Below the pieces are notes generated by a model. That model did not search any database. It was not told the origin of the DNA and saw nothing but the letters and a program-made list of their open reading frames with translations. From an uncultured Oscillospiraceae bacterium (GTDB taxonomy: Bacteria > Bacillota > Clostridia > Oscillospirales > Acutalibacteraceae), in the NCBI GenBank assembly GCA_958451705.1, contig CAUDRD010000092.1, forward strand, positions 1 to 6,490: 6,490 nucleotides of DNA, in the 5' to 3' direction. Of this stretch, positions 1 to 5,712 are shown piece after piece (the stretch's first letter is position 1; every line of letters begins with the position of its first letter). The position numbers and the translations under genes are program-made.

Positions 1-584
1 TAACTGCCGGAGATACCGTTCAGGTATTTGTAAGTACCGGAAAGAGTGGAAATGAAGTTGAAGTACCTCCGCTTGTTGGTATTTCTATTGATGAAGCTAA
101 AGAACTGCTTAAAAGTGTTGAACTCGAAATAGGAAAAATAAAAGAAGTTGACAGCGATAAGGATAAGGGTATTGTTCTTTCTCAGTCAATAAAAGACAAA
201 AGTCCTGTTCCGAAAGGAACTGTTATTGATGTTGAAGTAAGCAGTGGCAAAAAACCGGCTAATACTGTCAATATTTCGTTTAACCTTCCTAATCTTGGAA
301 GCGACGGCGAACTAAAAGCTTTCCTTGACAACGAACTTGTTTCAAGCACTCAGGTTTTACTTAACGGCAATACTTATAATAAAATTTCAGTTTCAGGTAC
401 TGCAACTAATGCTGAGTTTACAGTAACAATTAATGGAACAACTTATTATAAGTGCAATATTAACTTTGAAACAAAGTCTATTTCCAACGAGGAATATAAA
501 GAAATAACTTCTAATTCTCAAGATACAAATGATACCAGCGCTAACCAGGAAAATAACGGACATTTGTTTAGGTTTGGCGAATGA
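1..584 (+). CDS. prkC: Serine/threonine protein kinase with PASTA domains, C-terminal part only (5' end outside window)
   Basis: The reading frame is open from base 3 to a TGA at 582-584, giving 193 residues of the extracellular end of a PrkC/Stk1-type membrane kinase. Counting from the first full codon, residues 1-13 (GDTVQVFVSTGK at 3-14) look like the last strand of one PASTA repeat, and residues 18-83 form a complete repeat, opening with VPPLVG, continuing with a DEAKELLK helix and ending KGTVIDVEVSSGK. PASTA repeats bind muropeptides or peptidoglycan. Residues about 87-155 are a beta-rich segment with alternating polar and hydrophobic residues, and 158-190 is a Ser/Thr/Asn-rich tail. The kinase domain and membrane helix lie upstream and cannot be checked. 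In Bacillus, PrkC also sits directly before rsgA (cpgA) and thiN and phosphorylates CpgA. The TGA overlaps the rsgA ATG as ATGA, which implies translational coupling. A PASTA protein without a kinase, such as a penicillin-binding protein, is possible, but the gene order argues for the kinase. Confidence 0.82.
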   Translation, partial: TAGDTVQVFVSTGKSGNEVEVPPLVGISIDEAKELLKSVELEIGKIKEVDSDKDKGIVLSQSIKDKSPVPKGTVIDVEVSSGKKPANTVNISFNLPNLGSDGELKAFLDNELVSSTQVLLNGNTYNKISVSGTATNAEFTVTINGTTYYKCNINFETKSISNEEYKEITSNSQDTNDTSANQENNGHLFRFGE

Positions 585-1465
585 GTGAGAATGTTATTTT
601 AAACGGAAAAATATTAAAAGGCATTGGCGGTTTCTATTATATAGAAGCCGCCGATGCGGTATATGAGTGCAAAGCAAGGGGAGTATTCAGAAAGCAAAAG
701 ATAACTCCTCTTGTTGGTGATGAAGTCACTATAACAGTTAGAAGTGACGGAGAAAACACCATTGACTCTATACATCAACGCAAAAACTTTCTTATAAGAC
801 CACCTGTTTCAAATATAGAACAACTGTTTATTTTATCGGCAGCTTGTAATCCGAGTCCCAACTTGTATTTGATAGATAAAATGACAGCTATTGCTATAAA
901 CAAAGGAATAGAACCGATTATAGTTTTTACAAAAAGTGATCTGAAAGATTTAAGTGAATTTTCAGAAATCTATAAAAATGCTGGTTTTAAAACTGTATGT
1001 GTTTCATCGGTGACAAAAGAAGGAATTGATACAGTTAGAGAATGGATTTCCGGAAAGGTGAGTGCCTTTACAGGCAACAGCGGTGTTGGAAAATCAACAC
1101 TCTTAAATTCAATATGTGAAGGTCTGAACCTTGACACAGGCGAAATCAGCGAAAAGTTAGGGCGAGGACGTCATACAACAAGGGCGGTTGAACTTTACAA
1201 AGTGTGTGGAGGCTATGTTGCGGATACGCCTGGCTTTTCATCCTTTGATATTGAAAAAAATGAAAGTATCGACCTTGAAAATATTCAGTATTGTTTTCCT
1301 GAGTTTAAGCCTTACTTAGGTAAATGCAAATTTGTCTCATGCTCACATACGGTAGATAAAGGATGTGCAATAATTGAAGCTTTAAATGACGGTAAGATTG
1401 AAAAGACACGTCATGAAAGCTACAAAACAATGTACAGTGAAGCAAAGGATTTGAAAAAATGGTAA
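581..1465 (+). CDS. rsgA: Small ribosomal subunit biogenesis GTPase RsgA (YloQ/CpgA family)
   Basis: This 294-residue protein has the family's usual length and its hallmark circularly permuted GTPase order. Residues 1-70 form an OB-fold RNA-binding domain. The GTPase motifs then run G4 TKSD (117-120), G1/P-loop GNSGVGKST (165-173), the RHTT switch I sequence (197-200) and G3 DTPG (215-218). A C-terminal zinc-binding segment carries C249, C254, H256 and C262. RsgA acts late in 30S subunit maturation, binding near the decoding centre and releasing after GTP hydrolysis. The ATG overlaps the stop of the upstream kinase gene by four bases, and the Shine-Dalgarno site is weak (AGG at 570-572), so expression probably depends on coupling to the kinase. 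The 3' end overlaps thiN by seven bases. All catalytic and zinc ligands expected for the family are present. Confidence 0.96.
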   Translation: MSENVILNGKILKGIGGFYYIEAADAVYECKARGVFRKQKITPLVGDEVTITVRSDGENTIDSIHQRKNFLIRPPVSNIEQLFILSAACNPSPNLYLIDKMTAIAINKGIEPIIVFTKSDLKDLSEFSEIYKNAGFKTVCVSSVTKEGIDTVREWISGKVSAFTGNSGVGKSTLLNSICEGLNLDTGEISEKLGRGRHTTRAVELYKVCGGYVADTPGFSSFDIEKNESIDLENIQYCFPEFKPYLGKCKFVSCSHTVDKGCAIIEALNDGKIEKTRHESYKTMYSEAKDLKKW

Positions 1466-2091
1466 CAAAAAATCGCTGTGTTATAATAGGCGGGGGAGTT
1501 ATTTCTGATTACAGCAAAACTCTTGCAAATATTAATGAAACCGACTTTATAATATGTGCTGACAAAGGTTATTTACATAGTCAAGCTATGAATGTATCCG
1601 CTGATTTAATTGTCGGCGATTTTGATTCTTCGCCGTATCCTGAAAATCAAAGCTGTAAAGTTATAAAGCTTAACAGCGAGAAAGATGAAACTGATTTGTT
1701 TATAGCGGTGTCAGAAGGCTATAAATTAGGATTTAGAAACTTCCTACTTTTAGGGTGTCTTGGAGGAAGATTTGACCATACATATGCAAATTTAACTCTT
1801 TTATCCTACTGGCTTGATAAAGACGCTAAAATTGTTTTAAAAGACGAACAGAATGAAATATTAATGCTGAATCCGGGTGTTTATTTTTTTTCAAAAAGCA
1901 AAAGATATATTTCTTTTTTTGCATATTCCGATGAAGTTAAGGGATTAACTCTTACGGGATTTAAATATCCGCTTAGTAAGTATGATTTGTGCAACAGCTG
2001 CGGACTGTGTGTCAGCAATGAAATTACAGATGATAAATGCACTGTCTCTTTTGATTCAGGTAAGCTGTTAACGGTTTTCAGTATGGACTAA
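1459..2091 (+). CDS. thiN: Thiamine pyrophosphokinase (thiamine diphosphokinase)
   Basis: ThiN transfers pyrophosphate from ATP to thiamine, making the cofactor thiamine diphosphate in the cytoplasm. The 210-residue length is normal. The N-terminal catalytic domain (1 to about 125) shows the family signatures ICADKG (32-37), GDFDS (53-57, metal and ATP binding), EKDETD (74-79) and LGGRFDH (101-107). The C-terminal beta domain (about 130-210) includes GLTLTGFKYPL (162-172) and a VSNE element (185-188) that normally helps bind thiamine. Start choice: the ATG lies nine bases after AAAGGA (1444-1449) and overlaps the rsgA stop as ATGGTAA. Odd points are three cysteines, C178, C181 and C184, just before VSNE, where many homologues have Gly/Ser residues, and runs of eight and seven T (1884-1891, 1914-1920) that leave the frame intact. 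In Bacillus rpe separates rsgA and thiN; it is absent here. Confidence 0.93.
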   Translation: MVTKNRCVIIGGGVISDYSKTLANINETDFIICADKGYLHSQAMNVSADLIVGDFDSSPYPENQSCKVIKLNSEKDETDLFIAVSEGYKLGFRNFLLLGCLGGRFDHTYANLTLLSYWLDKDAKIVLKDEQNEILMLNPGVYFFSKSKRYISFFAYSDEVKGLTLTGFKYPLSKYDLCNSCGLCVSNEITDDKCTVSFDSGKLLTVFSMD

Positions 2092-2150
2092 CACCTTTTT
2101 TCTTTAACTGCGTATTATGTTACTAATCACAAAGCAAACCATGTGTAAGC

Positions 2151-2155
2151 AGGTG
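2151..2155 (+). promoter_or_regulatory. Ribosome-binding site that sets the GTG start of the 49-aa gene
   Basis: AGGTG matches part of the GGAGGTGA anti-anti-SD consensus and lies five bases before GTG 2161. An in-frame TAA at 2146-2148 rules out any earlier start, and the first in-frame ATG is codon 35, inside the second hydrophobic segment. GTG 2161 is therefore the only sensible start. Confidence 0.6.
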
Positions 2156-2160
2156 GTAAA

Positions 2161-2310
2161 GTGTTTCATAACCGCAGGGGAAAATGTGGAGGTTGGTTTA
2201 TTGCCTTTGGCATAGGCTTTCTTGTTGCTTGCTGTTTGCCGGCAAAAGCTTTAGTGGTGGTTATGTCCATTGCGCTTATAGTTATTGGAATTTGCTTGTG
2301 CAAAAGATGA
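2161..2310 (+). CDS. Small hydrophobic protein of unknown function (49 aa), directly upstream of spoVM
   Basis: I do not recognise a named family. The product is 49 residues: a basic N-terminus with H3, R5, R6 and K8, a C-G-G-W turn (9-12), a first hydrophobic stretch at about 12-26 (WFIAFGIGFLVACC), a short L-P-A-K break (26-29), and a second hydrophobic stretch at about 30-47, ending in C-L-C-K-R. This suggests either a membrane hairpin or one bent membrane segment. It has five cysteines, at 9, 24, 25, 45 and 47. Support for a real gene comes from a usable ribosome-binding site, GTG as the only possible start, a clean membrane-protein composition, and a stop placed one base before the strong SD of spoVM, which starts 15 bases after this stop. 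Position suggests a sporulation or envelope role, but that is inference. The overlapping opposite-strand frame covers this gene and spoVM and lacks comparable support. Confidence 0.72.
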   Translation: MFHNRRGKCGGWFIAFGIGFLVACCLPAKALVVVMSIALIVIGICLCKR

Positions 2311-2325
2311 TGGAGGCGTTGTGAC

Positions 2326-2418
2326 ATGAAAGTAGTAGTTTGGAGAAGCCCTAAGGCCTTTAGCGGAATACTCAGAATTTTGTTCGGCATCAAAAAGCAG
2401 GATGTATCAGTTAACTAA
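2326..2418 (+). CDS. spoVM: Stage V sporulation protein M (SpoVM), 30 aa
   Basis: SpoVM is a tiny amphipathic helix that settles on the convex outer forespore membrane and anchors SpoIVA, the base layer of the spore coat. The 30-residue product aligns without gaps to the 26-residue B. subtilis protein as I remember it: shared positions include M1, K2, P9, K10, G14, I15, R17 and G21. P9 is the helix-breaking proline needed for curvature-selective localisation in Bacillus. The core from S8 to K24 (SPKAFSGILRILFGIKK) is the typical clostridial form. It ends with six extra residues, QDVSVN. The start is ATG, nine bases after GGAGG (2312-2316), one of the best ribosome-binding sites in the window. 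Its place after thiN matches the thiN-spoVM order of Bacillus. Genes this short are often missed in automatic annotation. I could not identify a sporulation sigma-factor promoter by eye. Confidence 0.9.
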   Translation: MKVVVWRSPKAFSGILRILFGIKKQDVSVN

Positions 2419-2442
2419 AAATATTGTTTTAACATATTTTTC

Positions 2443-2477
2443 AAATCCGTCGGGTTCATCCGCCGGATTTGTTTTTT
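2443..2477 (+). terminator. Intrinsic terminator after spoVM
   Basis: AAATCCG (2443-2449) pairs with CGGATTT (2464-2470). After one T/C mismatch, CGGG (2451-2454) pairs with TCCG... side bases 2459-2462 (three Watson-Crick pairs and one G-U), closing a four-base loop TTCA (2455-2458). Six T follow at 2472-2477. It ends the kinase-to-spoVM unit 25 bases after the spoVM stop and insulates lon from read-through. Confidence 0.9.
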
Positions 2478-2506
2478 GTATAAATTAAATACAAAAGAGT
2501 TTAATT

Positions 2507-2541
2507 AAAGCTATAATTCAGCCATTGCCAAATATAGCTTT
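2507..2541 (+). repeat. Perfect 9-bp inverted repeat just upstream of the lon promoter
   Basis: AAAGCTATA (2507-2515) and TATAGCTTT (2533-2541) are perfect reverse complements separated by 17 bases, and the second arm runs into TTC three bases before the -35 box. It does not resemble the CIRCE element (TTAGCACTC-N9-GAGTGCTAA) or the CtsR heptad repeat that control heat-shock genes in Firmicutes. It could be an operator, or a weak second terminator because five T occur at 2539-2543. The stem is AT-rich and the loop long, so a terminator role is doubtful. Confidence 0.5.
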
Positions 2542-2544
2542 TTC

Positions 2545-2573
2545 TTGATATGAAATGCGTTTTAGTATATAAT
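2545..2573 (+). promoter_or_regulatory. Sigma-A-type promoter for lon (and probably engB-lysA)
   Basis: TTGATA (2545-2550, five of six matches to TTGACA) and a perfect TATAAT (2568-2573) are separated by exactly 17 bases. The predicted transcription start is near 2580, giving a leader of about 40 bases to GTG 2620. It lies downstream of the spoVM terminator, so lon starts its own transcription unit with the housekeeping sigma factor. Confidence 0.85.
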
Positions 2574-2607
2574 TGCAGTAATCATATTTATTTTGGTTTT
2601 TGATTCA

Positions 2608-2614
2608 GAGGTGA
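2608..2614 (+). promoter_or_regulatory. Ribosome-binding site that sets the lon start at GTG 2620
   Basis: GAGGTGA is a seven-base perfect match to the consensus AAGGAGGTGATC and lies five bases before GTG 2620. The frame is also open back to a TTG at 2593, but that TTG has no ribosome-binding site and would lie only about 13 bases after the predicted transcription start. Confidence 0.85.
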
Positions 2615-2619
2615 GTTCC

Positions 2620-5073
2620 GTGTTAGATAATAATATAATTCAAGATATAATAACGCTTCCGGCCGTCGCTCTCAGAGGGCTTGTTATGTTCCCGGGTATG
2701 ACCTTGCATTTCGATGTGGGAAGAAAAAAATCCGTAAAAGCTCTTAACAGCGCAATGCAGCAGGATAGAAGAATTTTTTTAGTAGCGCAAAAAAATATCG
2801 GTGACGATAATCCAAACTTTGATGATATGTATAAAATCGGCGTTATCGGCATTGTTAAGCAAATTATCAGGCTTCCTAAAAGTGAAAATATTCGTGTAGT
2901 AGTAGAAGGAATTGAAAGAGCCAGAGCCGCTAAAATCGTTTCTGATTCCGAGTATTTGACAGCATCCGTAATACCCATTGAGGAGCCAAAGATCCAAAAG
3001 ACCGATGAACTTTATGAAGAAGCTCTCGTAAGACATGCCAAAGATGTATTTGATGCATATACCGAAAACAGTCCGCAGCTTTCTTCGGATATACTTATGA
3101 ACGTCCTTGATGCAAAGCAATCCGGATTCCTTGCCGATTATATCGGTTTTAACATTATGCTTGAGTATACTGACAGGCAGAAAATTCTTGAAATTATCAA
3201 TCCTATTGACCGTTTGGAGTTTGCTTGCCGTGTTTTAGTGCGTGAAACCGAAATACTTGATATCGAGGCAAAGATTCATGCAAAAGTTCAGCAGCAAATG
3301 GATAAAAGCCAGCACGATTATTATTTGCGTGAGCAGATGCGTGTGATTGCCGAAGAGCTTGACGAAGACGACGATCCGAGAAAGGAGGCGCAGGAATATA
3401 AAGATAAGATAACTGCTTTAAAGCTGCCGGAAGAATCAGAAGAAAAGCTGTTAAAAGATTGCGACAGACTTTATAAAATGCCTGCCGGTTCTCAGGACGG
3501 AGCTGTTTTGAGAAGTTATCTCGATACTGTCTTGTCCCTTCCTTGGAACAACGAAACGAAAGATCAGACAGATATCAAAAAGGCCGCAAAGGTTTTAAAT
3601 TCCGGTCATTACGGAATGGAAAAAGTCAAGGAGCGTATTCTTGAATACATTGCCGTTAAGAAACTTACAAAGACAACCGGCGGTCAGATTTTATGTCTTG
3701 TAGGTCCTCCCGGAGTTGGTAAAACTTCAATTGCAAAGGCTATGGCCGATGCTCTCGGAAGAAAATTTGCAAGGATTTCACTTGGTGGAATACATGATGA
3801 AGCTGAGATTAGAGGGCACAGAAAAACATATGTGGTAGCTATGCCGGGAAGAATAATTATGGCTTTAAAGCAATGTAAAAGCCATAATCCGTTAATTCTT
3901 TTAGATGAAATAGATAAACTTGGTGATGACCACAGAGGAGATCCATCGTCGGCTCTTCTGGAAGTTCTTGACCCCGCTCAGAATTACACTTTTACAGACC
4001 ATTATATTGAAATCCCCTTTGATTTAAGCAACGTTCTTTTTGTTACAACAGCAAACGATAAATACAGCATACCTGCTCCGCTTTTTGACAGAATGGACGT
4101 TATAGAGCTCGACAGCTATACAAGAGAAGATAAATTTGTAATAGCAAAAAAATATCTTGTACCCGCTCAGCTTAAAAAACACGGTCTTAACGGAAGTTCG
4201 ATGAGAATAGCAAGCGACGCCATTTATGATATAATTGACTCTTATACCAGGGAATCCGGAGTCAGAAGACTCGAACAGCTTATTGCGGCTCTTTGCCGAA
4301 AAGCAGCAGTAAAAATTGCCGGAGGCGACTGCTCAAGAGTTTCTGTTAAGGCAGATAATATTGAAACGTTCCTCGGACCGAGAAAATTCAAGCCCGAAGA
4401 GAAGGCAGGCAAGGATGAAATCGGAGTTGTAACAGGACTTGCCTGGACAAGCGTCGGCGGAGAGACAATGCCCGTAGAAGTTGCCGTTATGGACGGTAAG
4501 GGTGACGTTAAGCTTACAGGTTCATTGGGCGATGTTATGAAAGAATCCGCCATGGCTGCAATCAGCTACATAAGAAGCAATTGCGATAGGTTTAATATTG
4601 ATAAGGATTTCTATAAAAACAAAGATATTCATATCCACGTTCCTGAGGGAGCTGTTCCTAAAGACGGACCGTCTGCAGGTGTGACTATTACCACTGCTCT
4701 CATTTCAGCTTTAACGGGAATACCTGTAAGAGGCGATGTTGCAATGACGGGCGAGGTTACTCTCAGAGGTCGAGTACTTCCAATAGGCGGACTTAAAGAA
4801 AAAACTATGGCCGCATACCGTCATGGTATTAAAAAGGTGATTATACCTGCTGATAACGCTTCTGATTTAAAAGAGGTAGATCCAAAAGTTATCGAAAACA
4901 TAGAATTTGTTACGGCAGAAACTATGGATACGGTACTGAAAAACGCTCTTGTTTGCAGCAAAGAAAGCGATGCTGAAATATGCAAAGAGATATGCAATGA
5001 ACATTCAGAAAATTCAGTGACAGCAGTAGTAGATAATCATAACAGCGGCAAACGCACTTCTATTACTCAATAA
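2620..5073 (+). CDS. lon: ATP-dependent protease LonA (endopeptidase La)
   Basis: LonA is a cytoplasmic hexameric AAA+ serine protease that unfolds and degrades damaged and regulatory proteins. Numbering from GTG 2620 gives 817 residues. The N-terminal substrate-binding domain spans about 9-205 and starts with the typical LPAVALRGLVMFPG. A helical linker follows to about 310. The AAA+ module has Walker A GPPGVGKT (362-369) and Walker B LILLDEID (425-432). The C-terminal protease domain carries the Ser-Lys dyad: S685 in PKDGPSAG, and K728, the second Lys of GGLKEK, with the family's 43-residue spacing. All key residues are present, so the enzyme should be active. Conserved similarity ends near residue 778, and a hydrophilic tail of about 39 residues with C779, C788 and C792 follows; typical LonA proteins stop close to this point. 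Transcription comes from the promoter at 2545-2573. engB follows after 27 bases, as in Bacillus lonA-ysxC. In Bacillus LonA helps restrain the spore sigma factor SigG. Confidence 0.97.
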   Translation: MLDNNIIQDIITLPAVALRGLVMFPGMTLHFDVGRKKSVKALNSAMQQDRRIFLVAQKNIGDDNPNFDDMYKIGVIGIVKQIIRLPKSENIRVVVEGIERARAAKIVSDSEYLTASVIPIEEPKIQKTDELYEEALVRHAKDVFDAYTENSPQLSSDILMNVLDAKQSGFLADYIGFNIMLEYTDRQKILEIINPIDRLEFACRVLVRETEILDIEAKIHAKVQQQMDKSQHDYYLREQMRVIAEELDEDDDPRKEAQEYKDKITALKLPEESEEKLLKDCDRLYKMPAGSQDGAVLRSYLDTVLSLPWNNETKDQTDIKKAAKVLNSGHYGMEKVKERILEYIAVKKLTKTTGGQILCLVGPPGVGKTSIAKAMADALGRKFARISLGGIHDEAEIRGHRKTYVVAMPGRIIMALKQCKSHNPLILLDEIDKLGDDHRGDPSSALLEVLDPAQNYTFTDHYIEIPFDLSNVLFVTTANDKYSIPAPLFDRMDVIELDSYTREDKFVIAKKYLVPAQLKKHGLNGSSMRIASDAIYDIIDSYTRESGVRRLEQLIAALCRKAAVKIAGGDCSRVSVKADNIETFLGPRKFKPEEKAGKDEIGVVTGLAWTSVGGETMPVEVAVMDGKGDVKLTGSLGDVMKESAMAAISYIRSNCDRFNIDKDFYKNKDIHIHVPEGAVPKDGPSAGVTITTALISALTGIPVRGDVAMTGEVTLRGRVLPIGGLKEKTMAAYRHGIKKVIIPADNASDLKEVDPKVIENIEFVTAETMDTVLKNALVCSKESDAEICKEICNEHSENSVTAVVDNHNSGKRTSITQ

Positions 5074-5100
5074 TGCTAACGAAAGGGGAGAAAAAGTACA

Positions 5101-5694
5101 ATGAAATTTGAAAAAGCTGTTTTTGAAGCTTCTTACGGTACTTTTGCTCAGCTTCCGGAATCAGATATGCCTGAAATTGCTTTTGCCGGCCGTTCAAATG
5201 TGGGAAAATCTTCACTGCTTAATAAGCTTACCAACAGAAAATCCCTCGCAAGAGTAAGCTCATCACCAGGTAAAACCACTACAATAAATTTTTTCGGTGT
5301 TGAAAACATTAAGCTGGTTGATTTGCCGGGATACGGATACGCTAAAGTTTCACGCTCTGAAAAACTTCGCTGGTCTGAGCTAATGGAAGGATATTTCTCT
5401 TCTAACCGAAACATCCGCTTAGTAGTTCAGCTGATTGATATGCGCCACCCCCCAACCGAAAACGATTTATCAATGCTTTCTTTCCTTATTCATACCGGAT
5501 ACCCATTCGTCATTGTTCTTACAAAAAGCGATAAGCTGAATAAAACAGAACGTGAGAAAAGGCTGTCACTTATTGATGAGGAGCTGAAAGGAGCCGGAAT
5601 AGGCGACGATAAATTAAAGCTCATTCCGTTTTCTGCCGTAAAAGGTGAAGGCGTTGATGAAATAAAAGAAATTATAGAAAAATCCATATTGTGA
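5101..5694 (+). CDS. ysxC: Ribosome biogenesis GTP-binding protein EngB/YsxC (YihA)
   Basis: This is an essential TRAFAC-class GTPase required for late 50S subunit assembly in Bacillus. The 197-residue length is typical. The motifs are in normal order: G1 GRSNVGKS (30-37), the switch I segment SPGKTTTINFF (55-65), G3 DLPGYGYAK (74-82), G4 TKSDK (141-145) and G5 FSAVKGEG (177-184). DMRHPPTEND (113-122) is also family-specific. The ATG is preceded by AAGGGGAG (5083-5090 region), about ten bases upstream. It lies 27 bases after lon with no terminator or promoter in the gap, so it is probably co-transcribed with lon; the lon-engB pairing is conserved in Bacillus. Together with rsgA upstream, the window encodes assembly GTPases for both ribosomal subunits. 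Confidence 0.96.
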   Translation: MKFEKAVFEASYGTFAQLPESDMPEIAFAGRSNVGKSSLLNKLTNRKSLARVSSSPGKTTTINFFGVENIKLVDLPGYGYAKVSRSEKLRWSELMEGYFSSNRNIRLVVQLIDMRHPPTENDLSMLSFLIHTGYPFVIVLTKSDKLNKTEREKRLSLIDEELKGAGIGDDKLKLIPFSAVKGEGVDEIKEIIEKSIL

Positions 5695-5712
5695 TATTTG
5701 AGGAGGCTATTT

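Noticed and set aside
2066..2101. Possible terminator at the end of thiN (TGTTA/TAACA followed by six T)
   Set aside because: Only five AT-rich pairs with an 18-base loop, too weak to call. The small genes downstream may be reached by read-through.
2092..2160. Promoter specific to the small genes before spoVM (sigma-E or sigma-K type)
   Set aside because: TATTAT at 2113-2118 resembles a -10 box, but no matching -35 or sporulation-sigma pattern stood out at the right spacing.
2141..2220. ATG 2141 as an alternative start upstream of spoVM
   Set aside because: It reads a different frame that closes at a TAG after about 25 codons and has no ribosome-binding site.
2166..2393. 75-residue open frame on the minus strand
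   Set aside because: It lies antisense to the 49-aa gene and spoVM, both of which have ribosome-binding sites and sensible proteins. Its translation is low in recognisable structure.
2640..3120. Two overlapping minus-strand frames of 112 and 113 residues
   Set aside because: Both are shadows of the conserved N-terminal domain of Lon, with no supporting ribosome-binding site or family motif.
4242..4553. 103-residue minus-strand frame
   Set aside because: It is a Ser/Thr/Pro-rich shadow of the Lon protease domain.
5695..5712. Riboswitch or T-box controlling lysA
   Set aside because: The gap between engB and lysA is 18 bases and is filled by the ribosome-binding site.
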